A stretch of 64,000 nt of DNA from Prevotellaceae bacterium MN60 (GCA_900199555.1 FZQZ01000003.1:1-64000), one strand, 5' to 3'; shown: positions 1-8,742, numbered from the stretch's first letter. Notes: generated from the letters alone by a model not told the origin. Made by a program: numbers and translations.

Positions 1-2141
1 TGACGGGACTGGTAGTGATGGACGTGGATCACGTGAAGAATCCACATGAGGTTCATGGTGAATGGTTAAAGGTTCATGGTGATTTGAAGAAGTTAGGCAT
101 CTTACTTGTCTATATCACTCCAAGCGGTGAGGGACTGAAAATCGTGTTTAAGGCTCGCCAAGAATGGGGCAACCTGATAGACAACCAGCACGAAATGGCA
201 AAGATGCTGGGTGTAGAAGTGGACGAGAGTTGCAAGGATGCCAGTCGCATGAGTTTTATCTGTAAAGAGAAGGATATCTTATACATAGACAAGGAGTTAT
301 TTACTTATGAGAACAAAGAATTTGGTGAGAGATATGATGCTGTATATCGAGACGGTCATTCACAGGGTGTTAAGGAAGGAGTAAGGAGTGAAGGAGTAAG
401 GAGAGAAGAAGGAAAAGAGCCTTTGTGTTTCAAGTCGATTGCCTACAAGGATATTATCGCTGAGTATTGGCGCAGAACGGGTGGCGAGCCTCAGGAGGGC
501 GAGAGAAACGTGAAGCTGCATAAGTTGGCGGTAAACCTCCGCGCTATTTGCGACAACAAACGGGAGGTGCTGATGCAGGTAATGCCTCGCTACGGACTGA
601 CCGACGCGGAGTTGCTGAGCATCGTAGAGAGTGCCTGCAAGGAACCAACGAAAGGTTCGAAGATGATGGAACAGATAGTGGCCTCTTTCAACCTTTCCAA
701 AGAGGAGGAGTCTGGCGCAGCCAATAATGGTCAATGTTCAATGGTCAATGTTCAATCACAACTTGACTCCTGGGGCACTCAGATAGAATCTCTGTTTCCC
801 GACTATCCGATGCTGAAAGATGTATGTAAAGGACTGAAAAAGAATCAGTATCCTGCTGCCTTGATAGTGGCAGGAGCATTCGGAATGACACTGATGACGA
901 GGTGCTACTATCGCTTCTACCATCGACCAGAGGAACTGAGAAGACTGAACAGCTCGGCACTCATCATTGGCGACCCTGCTAGCGGAAAATCGTTTGCTAC
1001 CAGACTGTTTAAGTTGATGGCAGCACCTATCATCAAAGCCGACAAGGTGGGCAAGGATGCTATCAACGCTTATCGCGAACAGATGCGAACAAAGGGTGCC
1101 AATAAGGAGAAACCCAAGAAACCAAAGGTGGTGGTAAGGGTGCATCCTGCGCGAACCTCTAACGCTCAGTTTATTCAGGACATGGTGAATGCCGTAGAGA
1201 CAGTGGATGGCGAAGAGATGCATCTGCACATGTTGACCTTCGATACAGAGCTGGACAACACGGTGACAGTACAGAAGGGTGGCTCGTGGATAGATAAGAT
1301 GTCGTTGGAGCTGAAAGCCTTTCACAACGAAGAAGACGGACAGGCATATAGCAATAATGAGTCTATCCTTCAAGACTTCAACGTATATTGGAACTATGTA
1401 TATACCGGCACTCCTATCGCCCTGAAGAAGAAGGTAAACGAGCAGAACTTCGGTTCTGGTCTTGCCACGCGTCTCACGGTGATACCCTTGCCTCCTACCA
1501 ATTTCGAGATGATGAGCAGGGAGAGCACGGTGGACACGGAGAGCGACGAGCGACTGAAGCAGTGGGCAGAAAAGCTGGACAGGATGAAGGGCGAGCTGAG
1601 CGTACAAAAAATCGTGGATGAGCTATACGACTGGACAGCACGACGCATGGCTGATGCAGCGGAAAACGACTCGAAGGCTGACGAGATGTTGCTAAAGCGC
1701 TGCGCCTATCACGGTCTGAACTATGCAGCGCCTTATATCGTGATGCGCCACTGGGCGGAGATGCACCAAGAGGGCGACTACTGGTGCGGAGAGTTTGAGA
1801 CGGATGAAACCGATTGGCGATTGGCAGAGCTGATAGTGAATATGCAGTATGCCTGTCAGCGCCACTACTTCGGAGCGATGGCAGAGGCCTACTTTGACAA
1901 CAAGCTAAAGGATGCCAATATCAATGTACAGCGTAGGCAGAAAACCATCGAGGGATTCCAGAGACTACCCGAAGAGTTTACCAGCGAAGATGTGATGAGG
2001 TGTTTTGGTTCGCCATCTAACAACGCAGCTCAAGTAAAAATCGGTCGTCTGATAAAAGACCATCTGATAGAAAAATGTGGTGAATATGTCGATAATCGTA
2101 CCAAAAAAGCAATATACAAGAAAATTGCTCATATGTTTTGA
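1..2141 (+). CDS. VirE-N / DUF3987 primase-helicase-like protein, 5' end cut off by the window
   Basis: The reading frame is already open at base 3 and reads TGLVVMDVDHV, which is the interior of a BT4734-like VirE N-terminal domain, so the true start lies upstream. The first ~110 residues are this domain (later SPSGEGLK-like text, here TPSGEGLK). The C-terminal two thirds look like DUF3987, with a Walker A motif GDPASGKS near 970-993, so an ATPase acting on DNA is likely. Such proteins occur in Bacteroidales beside phage-like or mobile genes; the actual role here is not known. Two stretches, near 371-406 and 729-756, are encoded by 7-base repeats and look like insertions in a linker between the domains. 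A DUF5675 gene follows 58 bases downstream. Confidence 0.8.
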   Translation, partial: TGLVVMDVDHVKNPHEVHGEWLKVHGDLKKLGILLVYITPSGEGLKIVFKARQEWGNLIDNQHEMAKMLGVEVDESCKDASRMSFICKEKDILYIDKELFTYENKEFGERYDAVYRDGHSQGVKEGVRSEGVRREEGKEPLCFKSIAYKDIIAEYWRRTGGEPQEGERNVKLHKLAVNLRAICDNKREVLMQVMPRYGLTDAELLSIVESACKEPTKGSKMMEQIVASFNLSKEEESGAANNGQCSMVNVQSQLDSWGTQIESLFPDYPMLKDVCKGLKKNQYPAALIVAGAFGMTLMTRCYYRFYHRPEELRRLNSSALIIGDPASGKSFATRLFKLMAAPIIKADKVGKDAINAYREQMRTKGANKEKPKKPKVVVRVHPARTSNAQFIQDMVNAVETVDGEEMHLHMLTFDTELDNTVTVQKGGSWIDKMSLELKAFHNEEDGQAYSNNESILQDFNVYWNYVYTGTPIALKKKVNEQNFGSGLATRLTVIPLPPTNFEMMSRESTVDTESDERLKQWAEKLDRMKGELSVQKIVDELYDWTARRMADAAENDSKADEMLLKRCAYHGLNYAAPYIVMRHWAEMHQEGDYWCGEFETDETDWRLAELIVNMQYACQRHYFGAMAEAYFDNKLKDANINVQRRQKTIEGFQRLPEEFTSEDVMRCFGSPSNNAAQVKIGRLIKDHLIEKCGEYVDNRTKKAIYKKIAHMF
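729..756. repeat. In-frame heptamer repeat (GTCAATG/TTCAATG type)
   Basis: Four heptamers, alternating GTCAATG and TTCAATG, lie inside the VirE-N/DUF3987 gene and encode CSMVNVQ-like text in a linker. A second, purine-rich set (GGAGTAA/GGAGTGA) lies at about 371-406. They belong to the same general class as the heptamers at 8743, 59652, 61433, 61799 and 62012. Confidence 0.75.
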
Positions 2142-2143
2142 CG

Positions 2144-2175
2144 CAACAACACAACAACACAACAACACAACAACA
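2144..2175. repeat. Tandem octamer repeat CAACAACA
   Basis: About four copies of an 8-base CAACAACA unit fill the short gap between the stop of the primase-like gene and the DUF5675 gene. They are A-rich and may help translation of the next gene; no other function is apparent. Confidence 0.8.
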
Positions 2176-2199
2176 TTTAGTACATTGAACATTATCATT

Positions 2200-2622
2200 A
2201 TGGAACTAATATTAAAAAGAATAGCAAAGAAGAATACCTATACGATAGGACATCTATATGAGAAGTTTGGAGGGAAGAGAAGGGAGATTTGCGACACCCT
2301 CGAACCTACGTGGCGCGACTATGCGCACGGTGGTCGCAAGATAAAGGGATGCTCAGCGATACCCGAAGGGCGCTATGCCGTAGTAATCTCGTATTCCCCT
2401 AAATTCAAGCAATGGCTCCCTATCCTACTCGGCGTGCCTAACTTTAGCGGCATACGCATACATGCTGGGAATACGGCGAAGGACACCGAGGGTTGCATCC
2501 TTGTAGGTAAGAATCGAGAGGTGGGCAAAGTGCTGGATTCGCGCAAATGGCTGAACGGCATAAAGCACAAAATAGTAGCAGCGAAGGAGCGTGGCGAAGC
2601 GGTGTGGATAACGATAGAGTAG
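2200..2622 (+). CDS. DUF5675 family protein
   Basis: A 140-residue protein starting MELILKRIAKKNTYTIGHL. It matches the DUF5675 pattern: an N-terminal beta-rich part with a CDTLEP motif, then IPEGRY, then GIRIHAGNTAKDTEGCILVG. The conserved His, Asp and Cys residues in that last block look like an active or metal site. Members occur in Bacteroidales prophage-like clusters, often near lysis-type enzymes, but the reaction is not established. The ATG at 2200 was chosen because it begins the conserved domain; the frame is open further upstream but that part overlaps the previous gene. A strong hairpin terminator follows at 2644. Confidence 0.82.
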   Translation: MELILKRIAKKNTYTIGHLYEKFGGKRREICDTLEPTWRDYAHGGRKIKGCSAIPEGRYAVVISYSPKFKQWLPILLGVPNFSGIRIHAGNTAKDTEGCILVGKNREVGKVLDSRKWLNGIKHKIVAAKERGEAVWITIE

Positions 2623-2643
2623 GCACTCCGCACGCTCATCAAC

Positions 2644-2688
2644 AAGAACGCCCGAATGTGATTCCTTTCATGTTCGGGTGTTCTTCTC
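2644..2688 (+). terminator. Hairpin terminator after DUF5675 gene
   Basis: A 13-base arm at 2644-2656 pairs with 2673-2685 (one G-U pair), with a 16-base loop. It sits 22 bases after the stop codon. The T tract is weak (TTCTTCTC). Confidence 0.7.
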
Positions 2689-2716
2689 GCTCCCTCCGAT
2701 TTTTCCGTAATAATTA

Positions 2717-2747
2717 TTTGCGAATTAAGGAAATTATCGTAACTTTG
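2717..2747 (+). promoter_or_regulatory. Promoter for the 2774 gene
   Basis: TTTG at 2717-2720, a 19-base spacer, and TAACTTTG at 2740-2747 match the Bacteroidetes housekeeping consensus. The predicted transcript starts near 2754, about 20 bases before the ATG at 2774. Confidence 0.75.
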
Positions 2748-2773
2748 CAAACTGAATCGTAACACAAAACAAC

Positions 2774-3772
2774 ATGAAACCCAATCAAAACCAAGAATCA
2801 AAAACCTGCCCCGGCGATTCATCGACCAGCGCCATCATGAGAAAGAAGAATATAGCCACACGCATTATTGGAATATGCATCCTACTATTGGGGTGCATGC
2901 CTATTCTTGCACAAAGTCAGGAGCAAGCAGACCTCTTAAAGAGAGCCTACGACAAGCATTCAAAATCGCTGCTGAATAAGTTCTTCAACAACTGGTCAAA
3001 AGAGATTTCTTCTAATGAGAATGATGCGCCTAACAAATGGGTAGCCGAGGCTCATAAGGTTTTTGTTGCTTTCTATCAACCTCTTCAACCAGAAAAGATC
3101 GGCTGTAGAGGCGAAGATAATATAGAATTATATAAAGAAAGTTCATATCTTATAGTTCAAGACACATTAAAAGATATCTACATAGCGGATAGCATTCCGC
3201 TTACTCAGGATGAGCTTGAAGTCTTTTATGTAAATAGTATTAAACAACAGTATCCAGACTCTAGCAAACAAATAGGATATGAGAGAATTATTCGAAGAGA
3301 TAAATTGCAAGGTAAGTTATATCCTATATTCGATATATCTAACGACTTTCGTCCTTATATTGGAATTCCTACCAAAAGAGTAGATTCAAATATCTCGTTT
3401 CGTCCACCCGTTAGTTTCCCAAAGAAGAAGATAGTTTATCTTACTAAAGGATACAAGCAACTATTAAACAACTTCTTAGGCAACGAGCATGTTGAATTAG
3501 GAAAAGAAAGTATCATGCAAGCAGCGCATTCAAAGGGGGAAAGCGAAAAAAGAATGAAATTCATCAATAAGGCTGTAAAAATAATCTATGGACATTGGGG
3601 AGGATACTGGCAATATGAAACCTACCCTCAAGCCTATAACATCATTCTTGATTCAAATTTACGACATGCTGTTGTACATTTCCGTCACGGCTATGGTGGA
3701 GGTTATGCTGTTCTGAAAAAACAAAATAACCAGTGGGGCATTATTTCCGCAGAACTCACATGGATAGAATAG
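2774..3772 (+). CDS. Exported protein of unknown function
   Basis: I do not recognise the family. The protein has 332 residues. A second ATG at 2837 begins MRKKNIATRIIGICILLLGC, a clear export signal ending near LAQSQ, so either the signal has a 21-residue N-terminal extension or the true start is 2837 (311 residues). I keep 2774 because it lies 20 bases after a good promoter and has A-rich sequence before it. After the signal the protein is charged and soluble, with a C-terminal aromatic, glycine-rich part (WGGYWQYET; HGYGGGYAV). The next gene follows closely and is also exported, so the two probably form an operon. Confidence 0.65.
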   Translation: MKPNQNQESKTCPGDSSTSAIMRKKNIATRIIGICILLLGCMPILAQSQEQADLLKRAYDKHSKSLLNKFFNNWSKEISSNENDAPNKWVAEAHKVFVAFYQPLQPEKIGCRGEDNIELYKESSYLIVQDTLKDIYIADSIPLTQDELEVFYVNSIKQQYPDSSKQIGYERIIRRDKLQGKLYPIFDISNDFRPYIGIPTKRVDSNISFRPPVSFPKKKIVYLTKGYKQLLNNFLGNEHVELGKESIMQAAHSKGESEKRMKFINKAVKIIYGHWGGYWQYETYPQAYNIILDSNLRHAVVHFRHGYGGGYAVLKKQNNQWGIISAELTWIE

Positions 3773-3783
3773 AAAGATGCCAT

Positions 3784-4701
3784 ATGAGAATCAATATCAA
3801 CATGCGTCATAACGTATTGCTACTTCTCGCCTTGCTCGTCTGCACAAGCATGTATGGAAGGAGCGGAATTGATACTATCCGTATTACATTTGCGCAAGTG
3901 GATGGCTATGCGACATCTCGTTCTACGGTATCTTATGCATATCAGAATGATGAATATCAATTGCAGACCACAGAGCCGTCATTCCCCCACCGCATTAAAG
4001 ATTTGCCGAACACGATAAACAAGGGATGCGTAAGCAAACTATTAAACGATATTTCGCTGTATTCAGATAAAAGTCAATGTGATTATATCTCTATAACAAA
4101 GGAGGATTACGCTGACTATATAAAGACTTTGAATAATCGTGATAGCCTGATATACTATTTCCCACAATTAGACTTTCACCCTTTCTCACAAGATTTCAAG
4201 AAGGAGCAATACGAATTAACAGAAGAGGAGTTCTTGTCGTTAAGTTGTGCTGATATCATCAACATGATAAGGGCGCCTCATCGACTATTTTCTGCGAATG
4301 GTCTCCCTATAAAAATTGAATTATTAAGTGCTCAAGGCGAAAATATAGTCATAGAACCTTTGTGGAATTTTGAGGATACAGCATGGAAAGTGGTATCGTC
4401 CGAGAAAGAAGCATATATTGGTCATGAATATATGATGTCTTTTTTACGAGACATTCGATTTGATAAGTATGCATTCTTCTGGGAAAAGAGATTACTCTTA
4501 TTCCAAATAGCAGAGGGTATTGTAGAAAACAAAGAACAAGAAAACATTTATTGGGAAGATGTAGCTAAGAGTAAGCAGGATAGCATCTTGGGGATAGTTG
4601 ATGCGGATATACTGGCTATATGCCGAGCACATAGCTATAGAACTCCACATGAGCAATACACCTCTCAACGAATACGACAAGAAGATATCGTCTATCATTA
4701 A
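3784..4701 (+). CDS. Exported protein of unknown function
   Basis: A 305-residue protein. The frame opens at 3733 inside the previous gene, but the ATG at 3784, 11 bases after the previous stop, begins MRININMRHNVLLLLALLVC, an export signal, and is the better start (3802 is also possible). The mature part has no recognised domain. It is rich in Tyr, Asp and Ser, with no transmembrane segment, so a periplasmic or surface location is likely. Codon usage and A+T content are like the previous gene and slightly higher in A+T than the parAB region, which may mean accessory origin. The sequence just after the stop contains alternative GCCGC hairpins. Confidence 0.65.
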   Translation: MRININMRHNVLLLLALLVCTSMYGRSGIDTIRITFAQVDGYATSRSTVSYAYQNDEYQLQTTEPSFPHRIKDLPNTINKGCVSKLLNDISLYSDKSQCDYISITKEDYADYIKTLNNRDSLIYYFPQLDFHPFSQDFKKEQYELTEEEFLSLSCADIINMIRAPHRLFSANGLPIKIELLSAQGENIVIEPLWNFEDTAWKVVSSEKEAYIGHEYMMSFLRDIRFDKYAFFWEKRLLLFQIAEGIVENKEQENIYWEDVAKSKQDSILGIVDADILAICRAHSYRTPHEQYTSQRIRQEDIVYH

Positions 4702-4771
4702 GCCTGAAACTAAAGCATCGTACCCATCTTTCATCAATAGCATTAGAGAGCATCTGAGACAAATTAAAAAC

Positions 4772-4817
4772 GCCGCAAAATTTGCGGCAATATGAGCCAT
4801 TTTTTGCCGCACGCCGC
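4772..4817. repeat. Cluster of complementary GCCGC arms (alternative hairpins)
   Basis: GCCGCAAA at 4772-4779 is complementary to TTTGCGGC at 4781-4788. The same second arm, as GCGGCAA at 4784-4790, can also pair with TTGCCGC at 4804-4810, and another GCCGC lies at 4813-4817. A T run (4800-4805) sits between them. It may act as the terminator of the gene ending at 4701. Confidence 0.5.
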
Positions 4818-4915
4818 ATATCAGAGGCTTACTTTCCCTATTTCTTAATCACATATAAAAAGCAACGTTTTATATTTAATATATACGATGCGAAATGGCA
4901 AAAAATCCTAATTTC

Positions 4916-4948
4916 TTTGGTTTTTTGCTCGTTTTTTTCGTAACTTTG
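4916..4948 (+). promoter_or_regulatory. Upstream promoter (P1) of parA, part of a repeated double-promoter module
   Basis: TTTG at 4916-4919 and TAACTTTG at 4941-4948 (21-base spacer). It is followed directly by the palindrome GACCT-AA-AGGTC at 4948-4959 and a conserved core (ACTCTCGCTCGACAAAAAA) at 4966-4984. The same order of parts is seen at 37157 and 45329. Confidence 0.6.
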
Positions 4949-5005
4949 ACCTAAAGGTCGAAGGTACTCTCGCTCGACAAAAAAAACTAAAATTCCTTAT
5001 TTTGT

Positions 5006-5036
5006 TTTGTTTTGTGCTCACTAATTCGTACCTTTG
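5006..5036 (+). promoter_or_regulatory. Proximal promoter (P2) of parA
   Basis: TTTG at 5006-5009, exactly 19 bases, then TACCTTTG at 5029-5036. Transcription should start near 5043, 28 bases before the parA ATG. Confidence 0.8.
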
Positions 5037-5070
5037 CACATCTGAATCTATATGATATATTAGACTGACT

Positions 5071-5835
5071 ATGGGAAAGATTATCGCATTAGCAAACCAA
5101 AAGGGCGGTGTGGGCAAGACTACTACCACCATCAACTTAGCAGCATCACTGGCTACACTGGAAAAGACAGTGCTGGTGGTGGATGCTGACCCACAGGCAA
5201 ACGCCTCGAGTGGTTTGGGTGTCAACATTCAGGAGGTTGACTGCTCACTATATGAATGCATCATTGACAAAGCAGATGTGCGCGATGCCATCTATACTAC
5301 CGACATCGATGGACTAGATATTATACCCAGCCACATCGACTTGGTAGGTGCAGAGATAGAAATGCTGAACCTGAGCAATCGCGAAAAGGTAATCAGCAAG
5401 CTCTTAGAACCCATTCGTGATGACTACGACTACATCTTGATTGACTGTTCACCATCGCTGGGACTGATTACCGTGAACTCGCTGACAGCAGCAGACTCTG
5501 TAATCATCCCCGTGCAGTGTGAATACTTTGCACTGGAGGGTATCTCAAAGTTGCTGAATACCATCAAGATTATCAAGACAAAGCTGAACCCGAAGTTGGA
5601 AATCGAGGGCTTCCTGCTGACGATGTACGACTCTCGTCTGCGCCTGGCTAACCAGATTTACGATGAGGTGAAGCGCCACTTCCAGGAACTGGTATTCAAG
5701 ACAGTGATACAGCGTAACGTGAAACTCTCTGAGAGCCCCAGCCACGGACTGCCCGTTATCCTCTACGACGCAGACTCAACAGGTTCGAAGAACCACTTAG
5801 CATTGGCGAAAGAGATTATTTCAAAGAATGCGTAA
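5071..5835 (+). CDS. parA: Chromosome partitioning ATPase ParA (Soj)
   Basis: A 254-residue MinD/ParA-family ATPase. It opens MGKIIALANQKGGVGKTTTT, with the deviant Walker A motif KGGVGKTT at residues ~11-18. The Walker A' segment VVDADPQANAS (~40) and the Walker B-like block DYILIDCSPSLG (~123) are also present. ATP-bound ParA dimers bind DNA non-specifically and are driven off by ParB, which moves replicated origins apart. There is no N-terminal DNA-binding extension, so this is the chromosomal Soj type. parB follows after a 19-base gap, and the operon starts from a double promoter. Confidence 0.96.
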   Translation: MGKIIALANQKGGVGKTTTTINLAASLATLEKTVLVVDADPQANASSGLGVNIQEVDCSLYECIIDKADVRDAIYTTDIDGLDIIPSHIDLVGAEIEMLNLSNREKVISKLLEPIRDDYDYILIDCSPSLGLITVNSLTAADSVIIPVQCEYFALEGISKLLNTIKIIKTKLNPKLEIEGFLLTMYDSRLRLANQIYDEVKRHFQELVFKTVIQRNVKLSESPSHGLPVILYDADSTGSKNHLALAKEIISKNA

Positions 5836-5854
5836 CTTCTAAACATACAAACCA

Positions 5855-6778
5855 ATGGCAGTAAAGAAGAAATATGCAAGCAGCGTATTGGGACGCGGAC
5901 TAGACGACATCGGAACAGGACGCGGACTGGACGCACTGATAGATACAAGTGAGGTACATACCGAAGGTAGTTCAAACCTCAACGAGATAGAAATATCACA
6001 GATAGAACCCAACCCCAACCAGCCTCGCCGCGAATTTGACAGTGAGGCACTGCAGGAGCTGGCCATCAGTATCCGTGAGTTGGGTATCATACAGCCTATC
6101 ACCCTGCGTAAGGTGGACGGACAGAAGTACCAGATTATTGCTGGTGAGCGTCGTTGGCGTGCTTCACAGATAGCTGGACTGACCAAGATCCCTGCCTATA
6201 TCGTAACGGTGGAAGACCAGAATGCCATGGAAATGGCACTGGTAGAGAACATCCAGCGCGAAGACCTGAATGCCATAGAAATAGCATTGGCATACCAGCA
6301 TCTGGCTGACGAGACGGGCATGACACAGGCTAAAATCTCAGACCGCGTAGGTAAGAGCCGCGCTGCCGTGACGAACTATATGCGACTGCTGAAGTTGCCC
6401 GCACAGGTACAGATAGCTTTGAAGAACCACGAGATAGAGATGGGACACGCACGTGCGCTGTTGGCTATCGACAGTCCTTCACAGCAAATCAAGCTCTTCA
6501 AAGAGGTACAGCAGCAACAGTGGTCTGTACGTAAGGTAGAAGAGATGGTACAGGCACTGAAGAATGGCGAAGACATCAAGACGGCTAAAGGTCGTATTGC
6601 TGCCAAGAACAAGTTGCCCGAGGAGTTTAACATCCTGCGTGAGCGCCTGTCGCAGTACTTCCAAGCCAAGGTACAGATGACCTGTTCACCTAAGGGCAAG
6701 GGAAAGATTAGCATCTCCTTCGACAACGAGGAGCAGTTGGAACGCATCATGAACGCACTGGACGGAGCCAATGAATAG
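5855..6778 (+). CDS. parB: Chromosome partitioning protein ParB (Spo0J)
   Basis: A 307-residue protein. The N-terminal ParB/sulfiredoxin-like CTPase fold includes IEPNPNQPRREFD (~51), the IIAGERRWRAS box (~93) and ENIQREDLN (~130). A central helix-turn-helix (AKISDRVGKSRAAVTNY) recognises parS, and a C-terminal dimerisation part ends at DGANE. It binds CTP and slides as a clamp from parS sites. I saw no clear 16-base parS palindrome in the window, but did not scan exhaustively for variants. The stop overlaps the start of the DUF5683 gene, so the two are translationally coupled. Confidence 0.95.
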   Translation: MAVKKKYASSVLGRGLDDIGTGRGLDALIDTSEVHTEGSSNLNEIEISQIEPNPNQPRREFDSEALQELAISIRELGIIQPITLRKVDGQKYQIIAGERRWRASQIAGLTKIPAYIVTVEDQNAMEMALVENIQREDLNAIEIALAYQHLADETGMTQAKISDRVGKSRAAVTNYMRLLKLPAQVQIALKNHEIEMGHARALLAIDSPSQQIKLFKEVQQQQWSVRKVEEMVQALKNGEDIKTAKGRIAAKNKLPEEFNILRERLSQYFQAKVQMTCSPKGKGKISISFDNEEQLERIMNALDGANE

Positions 6779-7469
6779 GCTGATAGCCATCATAACAACA
6801 CTGGCAATGGCACTGACCTGCCATGCACAAGAGGAGGCGGAAATCGTCAGCGACACGCTTCAGGCAAAAGAAGCGGTCACCATCAGCGATACGCTTCATA
6901 CAGACGAAGTGTCTATCGTGGTGGACAAGGTGAAGCCCGTAAAGGCACCTCGCGACTGGTCGACATGGAAGCCCAACCCACAGCGTGCCCTCTGGCTATC
7001 GCTGGTGCTGCCTGGAGCTGGACAGATATATAACAGAAAATACTGGAAGCTGCCTATCTTCTGGGGAGGATTTATGGGATGTTACTATGCGCTGACATGG
7101 AACAACATGATGTATAAGGACTATTCGCAGGCCTATCTCGACATCATGGACGACGACCCTAACACCGCCAGCTACAACAAGTTTCTGCACTTGGGCGTGA
7201 AGATAGATGCAAGCAACGAGGAGCGCTACAAACAGCTCTTCAAAGGACGTAAAGATAAGTATCGCCGTTGGCGCGACATGAGCCTATTCGTGATGATTGG
7301 TGTATATGCACTGTCCGTCATCGATGCCTATGTGGATGCCGAGCTATCGGAGTTTGACATATCCAAAGATTTAAGCCTGCGGGTGACCCCCACCGTCATT
7401 CCCAATCGGGCAGCAGGCAATCCGCTGGAAGCACAGTCTATAGGACTTAGCTGCCAGTTGAATTTCTAA
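6771..7469 (+). CDS. DUF5683 domain-containing membrane protein
   Basis: A 232-residue protein that starts inside the end of parB (8-base overlap). It has a signal peptide (MNRLIAIITTLAMALTCHAQ), then an acidic stretch, then the DUF5683 block RALWLSLVLPGAGQIYNRKY followed by WGGFMGCYYALTWNN and a further hydrophobic segment near residue 180 (LFVMIGVYALSVIDAYV). The family is typical of Bacteroidetes and often lies between parB and a lytic transglycosylase gene, as here; its function is unknown. A role at the envelope in growth or division is an inference from that position. Confidence 0.85.
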   Translation: MNRLIAIITTLAMALTCHAQEEAEIVSDTLQAKEAVTISDTLHTDEVSIVVDKVKPVKAPRDWSTWKPNPQRALWLSLVLPGAGQIYNRKYWKLPIFWGGFMGCYYALTWNNMMYKDYSQAYLDIMDDDPNTASYNKFLHLGVKIDASNEERYKQLFKGRKDKYRRWRDMSLFVMIGVYALSVIDAYVDAELSEFDISKDLSLRVTPTVIPNRAAGNPLEAQSIGLSCQLNF

Positions 7470-7494
7470 TAACACAGCAAAAGAGAAACGAAAT

Positions 7495-8742
7495 ATGAAG
7501 AAGAATATACTATTGATACTCGCCATGCTGTTTACTGTGACCACCTCGTGGGCGCAGGTAAACGTGGATGATGACGAGATAGATGAAGAAGACGAGATTA
7601 CAGTGACTGACCAAGAGGGAAACGAAGAGGTCATCGAGTTTCCTGAGGCAATGACTTACGACTTGGACAGTCTGCTGAATCAGTATATGTCTAAGACTTA
7701 CTTAGACGAGCCCGACGAGGACTGTAACATGCGCGACGTGAACCCCACCTACGCCAAGGAGGAGTATGTGGACCGACTGAGCCGCATGCCAACCGTGATG
7801 GAGATGGCATATAACGACGTGGTACAGAAGTTTATAGACCGCTATAGTGGAAGACTGCGCCACTCTATCAGCTTCATGCTGGGAGCCTCCAACTTCTACA
7901 TGCCTATCTTTGAAGAGGCATTAGACCTGTACCAGTTGCCACTGGAGCTGAAGTATCTGCCCATCATCGAGTCGGCACTAAACCCCAAAGCAGTTTCGCG
8001 CGTAGGTGCTACAGGACTATGGCAGTTTATGCTGACCACGGGTAAGCAGTATGGACTGCAGGTGAACTCACTGGTGGATGAGCGCCGCGACCCCGTAAAG
8101 GCTACCTATGCAGCAGCACGCTATCTGAAAGACCTGTACAGAATCTTTGGTGACTGGAACTTGGTGATAGCTGCCTACAACTGCGGACCGGAGAATATCA
8201 ACAAGGCCATTCGTCGCTCTAACGGAGAGAAAGACTACTGGAAGATTTATCCCTACCTGCCCAAGGAAACACGCGGATATGTGCCAGCATTTATTGCTGC
8301 CAACTATATCATGACGTACTACTCGCAGCATAACATCTGTCCGATGAGTACCCGTCTGCCATCGAAGACCGACACCATCATGGTGGACAAGAATGTGCAT
8401 CTGGAGCAGATTGCCGAGGTGGTAGGCATCAACATCGACCTGCTGCGCTCGCTGAACCCCATGTATCGTCGCGACGTGGTGCCTGGAGCATCAGGACTGT
8501 GCCCCATCCGACTGCCACAGACGGAGATTGGCAAGTTTATCGACCTGCAAGACAGCATCTACAATCATCGTGCTGACGAACTGCTGAACAAGAGAACAGA
8601 GGTGGAAGTGAAAGACGACGTTCCCACCTATTATCATAAGAGCAAGCGCTCATATAAGAAACGTAGTGCACGCTATAGCAAGCGCAAGAGCTCTGCCAAG
8701 CGTCGCAAGTCGAGAGCAAGATCAAGGAGGAGAAGAAGATAA
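7495..8742 (+). CDS. Membrane-bound lytic murein transglycosylase (MltD-like) with LysM
   Basis: A 415-residue secreted enzyme with a signal peptide (MKKNILLILAMLFTVTTSWA) and an acidic linker. The SLT/GH23 domain (~140-290) has the catalytic Glu in YLPIIESALNPKA and the motifs GATGLWQFM and AAYNCGPENI. One LysM-like segment follows (VHLEQIAEVVGINIDLLRSL, ~305-350). The last ~45 residues are extremely basic (K/R/S), which may bind nucleic acid or anionic glycans. The enzyme cleaves glycan strands of peptidoglycan to 1,6-anhydro products. It is third in the parAB run, linking segregation genes with wall remodelling. Confidence 0.92.
   Translation: MKKNILLILAMLFTVTTSWAQVNVDDDEIDEEDEITVTDQEGNEEVIEFPEAMTYDLDSLLNQYMSKTYLDEPDEDCNMRDVNPTYAKEEYVDRLSRMPTVMEMAYNDVVQKFIDRYSGRLRHSISFMLGASNFYMPIFEEALDLYQLPLELKYLPIIESALNPKAVSRVGATGLWQFMLTTGKQYGLQVNSLVDERRDPVKATYAAARYLKDLYRIFGDWNLVIAAYNCGPENINKAIRRSNGEKDYWKIYPYLPKETRGYVPAFIAANYIMTYYSQHNICPMSTRLPSKTDTIMVDKNVHLEQIAEVVGINIDLLRSLNPMYRRDVVPGASGLCPIRLPQTEIGKFIDLQDSIYNHRADELLNKRTEVEVKDDVPTYYHKSKRSYKKRSARYSKRKSSAKRRKSRARSRRRRR

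Noticed and set aside
756-1607. A 283-codon minus-strand open frame
   Set aside because: It is antisense to the DUF3987 ATPase, which has clear motifs on the plus strand.
4649-4795. A 48-codon plus-strand ORF (MSNTPLNEYDKKISS...) overlapping the end of the 3784 gene
   Set aside because: It overlaps the real gene in another frame, ends inside the GCCGC hairpins, has no promoter of its own and no recognised family.
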